From: a bacterium
Lineage (GTDB): Bacteria; UBP6; UBA1177
Length of the DNA: 10,402 nt
Reading direction: 5' to 3'
NCBI GenBank assembly: GCA_017538365.1
Contig: JAFYIZ010000022.1
Span: 1-10,402 of the forward strand
The notes beneath the pieces were generated by a model. It was not told the DNA's origin and searched no databases. It saw only the letters and a list, made by a program, of their open reading frames with translations. This document shows, one piece after another, positions 1-7,043 of the stretch. Each line of letters starts with the position of its first letter. The stretch's first letter is position 1. The translations under genes and the position numbers were made by a program.

Positions 1-783
1 AATATTTTACATCAAAACTGTACCGAAGAATATCATTGGAACCTTTTAGAAAGTTTGGTAAGATACGGAAATTTCGAGCTTTTTGTCATCAATGGATTAA
101 ACGCCATGAATATGCTTCCACTACCTTTAAAAGAAAGCGATATTATATATTCATTAGGTAAAAATCTTTTGATGATCAATTTAAACACCACAACCTTAAT
201 TCCCAAGATTGCTTTAAATACTGTAAACAAAGTTGTCACTAACATGAACATTGTTCTTTCACAACTTGTGCCGAGTTTGAAAATAGATCTCAAAAATCTT
301 GGTGATGAATTGCTGCAAAACGGAACAACTGCATCCAAAATCCAGTTGGTATCCCCAAAAAACAATAGGGAAATTCCTTTGCAATATGAATCAGAAGGAA
401 TCAAAAAAATAATATCTATTCTTCCTCTTTTGATTTTGGTTTACAACAATAATTCAATTACAGTGGCAATAGACGAACTTGATTCCGGTGTCTTTGAATA
501 TCTTCTTGGTGAAATTTTGAGAATTATTTCAGAAAAAGGAAAGGGACAACTGATTTTTACCTCTCACAATCTACGCCCGCTTGAAACTATTGACCGCAGT
601 TTTATTGCTTTCACAACAACGAATCCTGACAAAAGATATATTAGGCTTACAAACCTAAAAACAAGCAACAATCTCAGGGATTTTTATTATCGCGATATTA
701 TACTTGGAGAGCAAAAAGAACCTCTTTATGATACTACACATAATTCTGAGATTGCTTTTGCACTCAGAGAGGCAGGTAAATAA
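1..783 (+). CDS. AAA/ABC-type ATPase (OLD/AriA/RloA-like), C-terminal part, 5' end outside window
   Basis: The frame is open from base 1, so the gene enters from the left and only its last 260 residues are visible; a TTG at base 55 is not a believable start. What remains is the distal half of an SMC/ABC-like AAA ATPase. There is an ABC-signature-like ESEGIKK (fragment residues 130-136), a hydrophobic strand ending in Walker B (VAIDELD, residues 155-161, with D158 and catalytic E159), and an H-switch-like TSHN (H189). Walker A must lie upstream. This arrangement is typical of AAA_15/AAA_21 ATPases that work with TOPRIM or other effectors in phage defence (OLD, PARIS AriA, RloA). The stop codon touches the start of the next gene, so the two are probably translated together. 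The DNA is AT-rich compared with the genes from 1510 on. The ATPase class is well supported; a defence role is inferred from its partner and setting. Confidence 0.85.
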   Translation, partial: NILHQNCTEEYHWNLLESLVRYGNFELFVINGLNAMNMLPLPLKESDIIYSLGKNLLMINLNTTTLIPKIALNTVNKVVTNMNIVLSQLVPSLKIDLKNLGDELLQNGTTASKIQLVSPKNNREIPLQYESEGIKKIISILPLLILVYNNNSITVAIDELDSGVFEYLLGEILRIISEKGKGQLIFTSHNLRPLETIDRSFIAFTTTNPDKRYIRLTNLKTSNNLRDFYYRDIILGEQKEPLYDTTHNSEIAFALREAGK

Positions 784-1491
784 ATGTCTTTCAGAAAAAT
801 TGTTTTAGTTATTGTTGAAGGGCCGTCAGAGGATGAAGCCCTCAGTGTAATTTTAGAAAAAATTTATAGCAACAACACTGTCCGAATCCTTATAATGCAT
901 CGAGATATCACCTCTGAAAAAGGAGTCAGTTCCGACAACATAATTTCTAAGATAAGTAAAACCGTATCCACCTATGCCATATCAACTCACTTCAAAAAAT
1001 CTGATTTTCAAGAAATAATCCACATTGTAGACACTGACGGAGCATATATCCCAAACAGCCATATTATTGAAGATAAAAATCTGAAGAAAACAATATACTC
1101 CCCGACATATATCAAAACCAATAACAAAATCGGAATTGAAGCCAGAAACAAACAAAAATCATCCAACATAAATAAAATATGGAACTGTAAAAAAGTATGG
1201 GGGATAAACTATCATCTTTTTTACATGTCATGCAACCTAGACCATGTTTTATACAACAAGCTGAATAGTACTAACAAAGAAAAGTGGGAAGACTCTTTTG
1301 ATTTCGCAAAAAAATATAAAGAAAATATCCCTAGATTTATTTCATTTATTTCCGGTTCAGATTTTTCTGTTACTTCTTCATACGAAGAATCTTGGGATTT
1401 TATAAAAAAGGATCTTCATTCTCTTGAACGACATACCAATCTGGGAGTATGTTTTTCAGAGGACTCTTCTCTTTTAAAAACAACTGAATAA
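784..1491 (+). CDS. Small TOPRIM-domain protein (RloB/DUF4435-like), probable effector partner of the ATPase
   Basis: A 235-residue protein whose ATG follows the ATPase stop with no gap (TAAATG). An AGAGAGG-like site about 10 bases upstream, inside the ATPase gene, can serve it. The N-terminus reads as a TOPRIM fold: a beta strand running into VEGPSEDEAL (E12 as the conserved glutamate) and a second strand ending in IVDTDGAY (D83 and D85 as the DxD pair). These residues bind the metal in OLD nucleases, AriB and RloB-like proteins. A later SCNLDHVLY (residues 149-157) falls where RloB-like proteins have their second conserved block, and the C-terminal part is probably helical. There is no signal peptide or membrane segment. 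By analogy it may be a nuclease held in check or activated by the ATPase, but the target is unknown. It is shorter than the roughly 300-residue AriB proteins. TOPRIM assignment is fairly sure; the defence role is inference. Confidence 0.75.
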   Translation: MSFRKIVLVIVEGPSEDEALSVILEKIYSNNTVRILIMHRDITSEKGVSSDNIISKISKTVSTYAISTHFKKSDFQEIIHIVDTDGAYIPNSHIIEDKNLKKTIYSPTYIKTNNKIGIEARNKQKSSNINKIWNCKKVWGINYHLFYMSCNLDHVLYNKLNSTNKEKWEDSFDFAKKYKENIPRFISFISGSDFSVTSSYEESWDFIKKDLHSLERHTNLGVCFSEDSSLLKTTE

Positions 1492-1509
1492 CACCGTGGG
1501 GCAATATTT

Positions 1510-3312
1510 TTATTCTAAGACCGCTTCTTCCCTGCTCTGCATCATCTCTTCAGAGTGCATCTTAATTTCACGGTTCAACATTGTCGCAGCTTTGAAAATG
1601 GTAGCTGCAAAGCGGTTGATTCTTGCAAAAACGGACTCTTCCGCAAATCCGGTTTCACCCTCTTCTTCATCCATGAAAAGGCTGAGAATGTTGTTTGTAT
1701 CGGGATATTTGACGAACGGGCAGTCGGGAAGCGCGATTTTTTCCTTCATGTAACTGTATGCCGCCATGAATCCGCCGATTTCGTCAACGAGTCCGTTCGA
1801 GTGAGCGAGTCCGCCAGACCAGACGCGGCCGTGAGCGAATTTTTCGAGATCCATGACGTTCATTTTTCTGCCGTCAGCCGCCCTCTGGACGAAGGTGTTG
1901 TAAACTTCGTCGAGGTTTTTGCTCAAATATTCCTCCTGTTCTGGAGTAAGCCTTTCGAGAGACGACAAAAATCCGTTGTTTCTGCCGATCGTCACGCTGT
2001 CAAAGGTGATTCCGAGCGATTCAAAGAGGTCTTTCGTGTAGAATTTGCCGATCACGACTCCGATAGAGCCTGTTACCGTGCTGTGGTCTGCAAAGATCCT
2101 GTCGGCATTCATCGAAACATAGTAGCCGCCTGAAGCCGCGACGCTTCCCATCGAAACGATTATCGGTTTTGCATTGATTTTTTTCATCGTTTCGACCTGA
2201 TTCCAGATCGTCTCCGATGCGATGACCGAGCCGCCGGGAGAGTTGACGCGCAGGATTATTCCTTTGACGTTTTCATCTTTCCACGCCTTTTTAAGCAGTG
2301 ACACAACTGTTGATGAACCGCTTGACTCAGGCTTTCCCGAAGGTGACATGTCGCTTACGCCGCGGTGAATCGAACCGGGAAGTTCTATCACCGCGATTTT
2401 CGGCCCCATTGCCGGCTTTATACCAAAGATGTTTTCGTCTATATTTTTGTAGGCAAGAAGTGACATTTTATTCTCGAAACCAGTCTGATTTTTCATCTCC
2501 TCGACTACTTCGTCTTTGTAGCGGACAGCATCGACGAACTGGTATTTGACCGCTTCGGGAGAAGAGAGTGTGACTTTGTCGGCGATCTCGTAAACTTTGT
2601 CTATCGGGATCTTTCTGCTTTCGGAAACTTCCGCGGCAACTTTGGAAAATATCGAATTTAAAAGACTTTCAGTCGCTTCGCGGTGCGCATCTGTGTATTT
2701 TTCTTCGCTGAACATATTCCAGTAGGTCTTATACTCTTTTCTCGCCGCGCCGATCGGTTCGACTTTTATCTTTTCAAGCAGATTTTTTAAGAAAGGAGAA
2801 GTTGAGCTGATGCCGTTGAAAGTAACGAAACCTGCCGGCTGAAGAAAGATCTTGTCTGCTGCACTCGCCAGGTAGTAGCTTTTTGTGCCGCTTGTCATCT
2901 CACCGTATGAATCGCTCCAAACCCACACTTTTTTACCGGCATTTTTGAATAAAATCAATTCATTACGCAATTCTTCCACTTGTGCATAACTGAGGTTGAG
3001 CTCACTCTGATCAATGAAAATTCCGACAATTTTCGGATCATTTGCGGCCTTTCTCACCGTTGTCAAAGTGTCGATAAGGGATATCTGCTTTGACAAAAAC
3101 GAATTAAGCATCATATAGTTCGTTTCGGGGAAAACGTCTCCGCTGATAGCACCAGTGCTGATCGTAAGCAGCGTTTTTTCCTGAACTTCCTTCTTCGCTC
3201 CCATGAAGTCGAGACTTGAAATGAGCCATACAAGAAGAGCGATGTTGAGCACTGTCAAAAAGCCGATGACTGCAAAAAATCTTGTCACAATTTTTTTAAT
3301 AAAATCCCACAT
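1510..3312 (-). CDS. sppA: Signal peptide peptidase SppA, 67K two-domain type
   Basis: A 600-residue membrane-anchored serine protease (peptidase family S49) that degrades cleaved signal peptides in the membrane. A single N-terminal transmembrane segment covers residues 13-35. The long form has two tandem ClpP-like domains, about 90-260 and 300-520. The C-terminal domain carries RVNSPGGSV (355-363) and the nucleophile motif VAASGG (391-396, S394). The general-base lysine is in the N-terminal domain, in RKEYKTYW (K195, matching the YKS/T motif of E. coli K209). Both catalytic residues are therefore present. The charged tail after about residue 530, rich in Glu and Met, looks like an extra extension. 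The ATG has a strong GAGGTGAT site (3315-3322) and lies 11 bases after the mnmA stop, so it is probably the last gene of the ftsY-pfp-mnmA-sppA transcript. It converges on the TOPRIM gene with only 18 bases between. Confidence 0.95.
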   Translation of the reverse strand: MWDFIKKIVTRFFAVIGFLTVLNIALLVWLISSLDFMGAKKEVQEKTLLTISTGAISGDVFPETNYMMLNSFLSKQISLIDTLTTVRKAANDPKIVGIFIDQSELNLSYAQVEELRNELILFKNAGKKVWVWSDSYGEMTSGTKSYYLASAADKIFLQPAGFVTFNGISSTSPFLKNLLEKIKVEPIGAARKEYKTYWNMFSEEKYTDAHREATESLLNSIFSKVAAEVSESRKIPIDKVYEIADKVTLSSPEAVKYQFVDAVRYKDEVVEEMKNQTGFENKMSLLAYKNIDENIFGIKPAMGPKIAVIELPGSIHRGVSDMSPSGKPESSGSSTVVSLLKKAWKDENVKGIILRVNSPGGSVIASETIWNQVETMKKINAKPIIVSMGSVAASGGYYVSMNADRIFADHSTVTGSIGVVIGKFYTKDLFESLGITFDSVTIGRNNGFLSSLERLTPEQEEYLSKNLDEVYNTFVQRAADGRKMNVMDLEKFAHGRVWSGGLAHSNGLVDEIGGFMAAYSYMKEKIALPDCPFVKYPDTNNILSLFMDEEEGETGFAEESVFARINRFAATIFKAATMLNREIKMHSEEMMQSREEAVLE

Positions 3313-3323
3313 TTATCACCTCA

Positions 3324-4403
3324 CTAAATTCTTTCCTCAATTATTCCGCCGCCGATAAGGATGCCGTCCTCGCGGTAAAGCGCGACCGCCTGTCCCGGAG
3401 TTACCGAAAGCTGCGGATCTTCAAAAACGACTTTGAATCTGCCGTTTTCAAGAAGCGTTACGGTCGAAGGGCACTCTTTGTGCTTCTGCCTGATTTTTGC
3501 CAAAGCCTTGAAACCGTCAGGATTTTCGACTTCGCAAAGAAGGTTGAGCTCGCTCGCCAGAAGTCCTGTCGAAAAAAGATGCTCCTTCTCGGTGACTACG
3601 ACTTCATTCTTTTCTGCATCGATCTTCAGGACGAAAAGAGGCTTCGGATTGCTGATGCCGAGCCCTTTGCGCTGCCCTATCGTGTAGTGGATTATACCTT
3701 TGTGGCGGCCCAGGATCTTGCCGTTTTCGTCAACGATATTCCCCTCTTTTATAGGCTCGTCTTCAAAAAGGACGGCGTGCTGACCGCCCATAAAATCCTG
3801 GCTTTCCTCTTTGTCGGCAACGGGAAGGGCGAACTTTTTCGCAGTGGCGCGGACTTCGTCTTTCGTCATCTCTCCGAGCGGAAAAATGATGTGCGGCAGC
3901 CAGTCGCGCTTGAGCATCTGCAGAAAATAGCTCTGATCTTTCGCCGTATTCAACGCTTTTGCAAGATAAAATCTGCCGTTTTCTTCAATAATTCTCGCAT
4001 AATGCCCCGTTGCAAAAAGTTCCGTTCCGAGTTCCGCTCTCGCCTTCTCGAAAAGAAGCCCGAACTTCATTTTGAAGTTGCATCTGACACACGGATTCGG
4101 CGTTCTTCCGCACATATATTCGCGCTTGAAATACGAAATTATGTTATCGCGGTAAGCCCCACTCAAATCAAAGATTTTATAAGGAATATCAAGCACTTTC
4201 GCGATCTTTTCAACAGCCTCGAGACTTTCTCCCTCGCACGGGCCGTAACACGAATCGGGGATCGGCACATTGAAATGCAGCGACTTGTCCCAGTTTGCCA
4301 TCGTCACGCCGATGACATCATAACCCTGTTCCTTGAGAAGTGCCGCCGAAACAGCGGAATCGACTCCGCCGCTCAAGCCCACTGCGACCTTTTTGCCAGC
4401 CAT
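3324..4403 (-). CDS. mnmA: tRNA-specific 2-thiouridylase MnmA, cysteine-variant subtype
   Basis: A 359-residue cytoplasmic enzyme that adenylates and thiolates U34 of the Lys, Glu and Gln tRNAs. The ATP-pyrophosphatase P-loop is SGGVDS (11-16). GRTPNPCVRCN (99-109) contains the catalytic-type cysteine C108 (E. coli C102) and an extra C105. ATGHYARI (131-138), KDQSYFLQ (155-162) and YTIGQRKGLG (240-249) are all classic family blocks. The oddity is at 200-207, ESQDFMGG, where most MnmA proteins have ESQDICF or STGICF with the second catalytic cysteine (E. coli C199). Here that position appears to be Met or Phe. Additional cysteines C52 and C56 lie in SCYGPC. I believe a subgroup of MnmA shares this CYGP/PNPCVxCN/SQDF pattern, but this is from memory. 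The ATG has GGAGG at 4408-4412, and the gene starts 14 bases after the phosphofructokinase stop. Confidence 0.94.
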   Translation of the reverse strand: MAGKKVAVGLSGGVDSAVSAALLKEQGYDVIGVTMANWDKSLHFNVPIPDSCYGPCEGESLEAVEKIAKVLDIPYKIFDLSGAYRDNIISYFKREYMCGRTPNPCVRCNFKMKFGLLFEKARAELGTELFATGHYARIIEENGRFYLAKALNTAKDQSYFLQMLKRDWLPHIIFPLGEMTKDEVRATAKKFALPVADKEESQDFMGGQHAVLFEDEPIKEGNIVDENGKILGRHKGIIHYTIGQRKGLGISNPKPLFVLKIDAEKNEVVVTEKEHLFSTGLLASELNLLCEVENPDGFKALAKIRQKHKECPSTVTLLENGRFKVVFEDPQLSVTPGQAVALYREDGILIGGGIIEERI

Positions 4404-4417
4404 TTTGCCTCCGAAAA

Positions 4418-5644
4418 TTATTTCTTGAGTCCGAGAATGTGCTTAAGATCGTAAAGCTGCGGATTTTTGAGCCATTTCGAGGCTTTTTCGTAGTCGTCTT
4501 CGTCAATGCAGTGGAAGTTTTCGACAAGCATTTTGTAGTCGTCGGCTTCAACATCGACAAGGCGCGGTTTGATCTTGCCGGTCTCGGGATCTTCGACATC
4601 TTCGAGGTAGAGCGGGGAAACTGTTCCGTCGTTGTGGCAGACAACGATGCAACCCGAAACGCCGCGGTCGAAAAGCTCTTTTACGCCGAACCCGAGCAGG
4701 GTGCAGTATTTGAGGTCGAACGCGCACGGCGGGCAGCAGCGGACTTCATATCCGATCTCGGTCGGTCTGCATTTGACTTTGAGGCCGAGTTTTTTCAGTT
4801 CTTCGTTGAGGAGAACGTTGAATATATGCGCTTTCGAGACGTTTCCGAGTTCAGGATGTCCGTGTTCGTCAAACGTGAATTTGATCCCCGAGCTGATGAT
4901 CTCCTCATCCGACATGAAGTGGAAAACGCCTTCGCTTATGATTATCGCGCCGTAGTCCATGCCGTAGATTTTTCTCTTCACGATTGAAGAAATCATCATT
5001 TTTATGATCCTGTCGAATGTGACTTCGACGTTTTTGAACATTTCGGGAATGATTATCATCGGATAGTGGCACGCCGCGCCGATTCCGAAAGCGAGGTGTC
5101 CCGCTTCTCTGCCCATCGAGGAGACTACGAACCAGTTTCCGCTCGTTCTTGCGTCTTCGTAAATGGTCGTTGCGATGCGGACGCCTTCGTTTTTAGCCGA
5201 CTGATAGCCGAAAGTGGGAAGTCTTTCGGGAAGCGGAAGGTCGTTGTCTATCGTCTTCGGAACGTGGATGTTTCTGACGGGAAGGTTTTTCTCGTTCAAG
5301 TATTTCGTGATCCTGTTCGCGGTGGAAGCGGTGTCGTCGCCGCCTATCGTGACAAGCAGTTCGACGTTGTTTTTGATGAAGAAATCAGGCTTGAACTCGC
5401 TGTCTTTCGGTTTGTAGCGGCTCATTTTGAGGAAGGAACCGCCGCGGTTGAAGTAGTGGTCGGCGAGGTCGAAATCGATGTCAACGGTATCGACATTGTC
5501 GGTGAAAAGTGTCTTCGTACCGTAGTTGATACCGATGACTCTGTAATGCGCCTTCAGAAAAACTTTCGCGATCGAGCAGACGACCGTGTTTATTCCAGGC
5601 GCGGGACCGCCGGAGCAGAGAATTGCAACAGATTTTTTGTCCAT
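4418..5644 (-). CDS. pfp: Pyrophosphate-type 6-phosphofructokinase
   Basis: A 408-residue cytoplasmic enzyme of the PFK family that interconverts fructose 6-phosphate and fructose 1,6-bisphosphate. N-terminal CSGGPAPGINT (10-20) is the nucleotide/phosphate loop. The specificity residues point to pyrophosphate: TIGGDDT (99-105) has Asp at position 104, where ATP enzymes have Gly, and PKTIDND (129-135) has Lys at position 130, where ATP enzymes have Gly (PGTIDND). The catalytic Asp is D133. MGREAGHLA (177-185) and SEGV (237-240) line the sugar phosphate site. A cysteine-rich stretch, RCCPPCAFDLKYC (302-314), occupies the usual QRGG-like region and is unusual. The ATG at 5644 has GAGG at 5652-5655. 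The gene lies between ftsY (37 bases upstream) and mnmA. PPi use would make the step reversible, as in many anaerobes. It could be annotated pfkA, but the residues argue against ATP. Confidence 0.93.
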   Translation of the reverse strand: MDKKSVAILCSGGPAPGINTVVCSIAKVFLKAHYRVIGINYGTKTLFTDNVDTVDIDFDLADHYFNRGGSFLKMSRYKPKDSEFKPDFFIKNNVELLVTIGGDDTASTANRITKYLNEKNLPVRNIHVPKTIDNDLPLPERLPTFGYQSAKNEGVRIATTIYEDARTSGNWFVVSSMGREAGHLAFGIGAACHYPMIIIPEMFKNVEVTFDRIIKMMISSIVKRKIYGMDYGAIIISEGVFHFMSDEEIISSGIKFTFDEHGHPELGNVSKAHIFNVLLNEELKKLGLKVKCRPTEIGYEVRCCPPCAFDLKYCTLLGFGVKELFDRGVSGCIVVCHNDGTVSPLYLEDVEDPETGKIKPRLVDVEADDYKMLVENFHCIDEDDYEKASKWLKNPQLYDLKHILGLKK

Positions 5645-5681
5645 GGTTTTTCCTCACAAAATATTGAATAAAATTGAACCG

Positions 5682-6992
5682 TTACTCAAAAAGTGCCTCA
5701 ACGAATTCGTTCGGGTCGAAGGGTCTGAGATCTTCAATTTTCTCGCCTACTCCGACAAGATATACCGGCAGACCGAGTTCTTTCGAAATGCCGATTATAA
5801 CGCCGCCTTTCGCACTGCCGTCGAGCTTTGTGACGATGATCCCCGTCACTTTCACAGCCTCGCTGAACTGTTTTGCCTGAGTGAGCGCGTTCTGACCGTT
5901 GTTCGCATCGATTACGATGATTGTTTCATGAGGAGCACCCGGTTTCGCCTTGCCGATGACGCGGTTTATCTTCACAAGCTCTTCCATCAGATTGACTCTG
6001 TTCTGAAGCCTTCCCGCCGTATCGACAAGAAGAACATCGACATCTTTGCTGAGTGCGCTGTTGACCGCATTGAAAGCGACCGATGCCGGGTCCGCGCCGT
6101 CTTTATCACTGATAACCGTGCAGTTGTTGCGCTCACCCCACACTTTGAGCTGTTCGACTGCCGCAGCTCTGAAAGTATCACCTGCTGCCAGCATCGGGAC
6201 TTTGCCCTGAGCGATGAACTTGTGCGCTAGTTTGCCGATAGTCGTAGTTTTTCCCGCGCCGTTTACGCCCACCATGAGGAATATCGTCGGCTTTTCGGTG
6301 ATCTCGGGAAACGGTTTGTGGTTTGCGACGAGAACTTCGCGGATCTTTTCTTTGAGGAACTGTTTGACATCGTCGCCGCTTGTGAATTTCGAGCGGTTTT
6401 TGTTGACAAGATCCATGAGCCACGAAACAGTCGTGACACCCATGTCGGCAGTGTATAAGATCTCTTCGAGCTCTTCGATAAGATCATCATCGACCACGCT
6501 GTTTTTGAAAAGGCCGAGAAGACGCGACATGAAACCGCCTTTTTTCGTTTTTTCGAGGCCGGATTTTATTGTAGCCGCGGGTTTTTCCGGTTCTGGAGAC
6601 GTTTCAGGTGACGTCTCTATGGGTTCGGGCTCAGCTTCGACAGGCTCAGCCACCGGTTTTGCAGGTTGTTCCGGTTCGGGAGACGTCTCAGGTGACGTCT
6701 CTACAGGTTTTGATTCGGGTTCCGCGGGTTTTTCCTCAAATAATTGGATTTCCTTGCCTGCCTCTTTGAAAGGAGGTTCTTCCTTGTTTTCAACGACGGG
6801 TTCAATCTCAGCTTTCAGTTTTTTGTCTGCTTTTATGAGCTTGTCGAGCTCGGTTTCCTCGATTTCCTCTTTTGTTTTTTTCTTCTTTTCAGGCCAGAAA
6901 ATGACGATCAAAAGCAGTATCAGCAGAACTGCCGGCACGATATAGAAAAACAATTCGCCGTTTTTAAGGCTTTCTTCGATCCACGCTTGCAT
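5682..6992 (-). CDS. ftsY: Signal recognition particle receptor FtsY with N-terminal membrane anchor
   Basis: A 436-residue SRP GTPase that docks ribosome-SRP complexes at the inner membrane. I take the ATG at 6992, which has GGAG six bases upstream (6999-7002); the in-frame TTG at 7013 gives a longer frame but no ribosome-binding site. Residues about 15-33 form one hydrophobic helix followed by PEKKKK, so the protein appears to be anchored directly. A charged, Glu/Pro-rich linker follows (about 40-142) containing two copies of ETSPETSPEPE. The N domain spans about 150-235. The G domain carries GVNGAGKTTT (G1, 242-251), GDTFRAAAVEQL (271-282), DTAGR (G3, 324-328), TKLDG (G4, 388-392) and GVGEKIEDLRPF (414-425). 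All signature residues are intact. It is the first gene of the ftsY-pfp-mnmA-sppA group. Confidence 0.97.
   Translation of the reverse strand: MQAWIEESLKNGELFFYIVPAVLLILLLIVIFWPEKKKKTKEEIEETELDKLIKADKKLKAEIEPVVENKEEPPFKEAGKEIQLFEEKPAEPESKPVETSPETSPEPEQPAKPVAEPVEAEPEPIETSPETSPEPEKPAATIKSGLEKTKKGGFMSRLLGLFKNSVVDDDLIEELEEILYTADMGVTTVSWLMDLVNKNRSKFTSGDDVKQFLKEKIREVLVANHKPFPEITEKPTIFLMVGVNGAGKTTTIGKLAHKFIAQGKVPMLAAGDTFRAAAVEQLKVWGERNNCTVISDKDGADPASVAFNAVNSALSKDVDVLLVDTAGRLQNRVNLMEELVKINRVIGKAKPGAPHETIIVIDANNGQNALTQAKQFSEAVKVTGIIVTKLDGSAKGGVIIGISKELGLPVYLVGVGEKIEDLRPFDPNEFVEALFE
6586..6703 (-). repeat. 34-bp imperfect direct repeat inside the ftsY linker
   Basis: Bases 6586-6619 and 6670-6703 match at 32 of 34 positions. 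Their starts are 84 bases apart, exactly 28 codons, so the reading frame is kept. Each copy encodes ETSPETSPEPE, and within a copy the ETSP unit is itself doubled. The repeats also contain the self-complementary GAGACGTCTC. The simplest reading is slippage or duplication in a tolerant acidic linker. Confidence 0.85.
6634..6650. repeat. Copy of a TTCGACAGGCTCAG-type short repeat inside ftsY
   Basis: GCTTCGACAGGCTCAGC sits between the two 34-bp copies and is read in ftsY as AEPVEA. From memory, near-palindromic TTCGACA(A/G)GCTCA words recur in many bacterial genomes as short dispersed repeats. A looser look-alike, CTCGACAGGCTGAG, is at 7427-7440 inside the sulfotransferase gene. Whether this is a true repeat copy or chance cannot be decided from one window. 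Confidence 0.35.
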
Positions 6993-6998
6993 ATTCAA

Positions 6999-7002
6999 CT
7001 CC
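6999..7002 (-). promoter_or_regulatory. Ribosome-binding site deciding the ftsY start
   Basis: GGAG on the minus strand, six bases before ATG 6992. The TTG at 7013 would place this site inside the coding region and has only a T-run and hairpin upstream, so the ATG is preferred. Confidence 0.75.
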
Positions 7003-7011
7003 AAATTTGTC

Positions 7012-7037
7012 AAAAAAATCGGCTAACTGCCGAAAAA
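7012..7037 (-). terminator. Short intrinsic terminator between the sulfotransferase gene and ftsY
   Basis: On the minus strand, TCGGC and GCCGA (7029-7033 and 7019-7023) form a perfect 5-bp stem with a 5-base loop, followed at once by seven T (7018-7012) and preceded by four T. This is a compact rho-independent terminator for transcription leaving the sulfotransferase gene. The stem is short, so read-through into ftsY is likely. The U-run ends 10 bases before the ftsY ribosome-binding site. Confidence 0.55.
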
Positions 7038-7043
7038 CGCACT

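Noticed and set aside
55-57. TTG as the start of the ATPase gene
   Set aside because: The frame stays open to base 1, no ribosome-binding site precedes it, and the protein would lack its Walker A half; the gene simply begins outside the window.
1486-1515. Bidirectional terminator between the TOPRIM gene and sppA
   Set aside because: The only inverted repeat is 6 bp of A/T-rich sequence with an 18-base loop; there is no G+C-rich stem and no proper T-run, so no terminator is called.
3480-4454. Long plus-strand open frame opposite mnmA
   Set aside because: It has no recognisable protein family, overlaps a clear MnmA gene completely, and is the usual antisense shadow in richer-G+C coding DNA. 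The same holds for 1555-2133, 4340-4987, 5066-5671, 6214-6945 and 8201-8923.
7011-7013. TTG start for ftsY, and likewise TTG starts for mscL (8692), the dehydrogenase (9664) and rplM (9884)
   Set aside because: In each case a good GGAG/GAGG site lies six to eight bases before a downstream ATG, and the family N-terminus matches the ATG.
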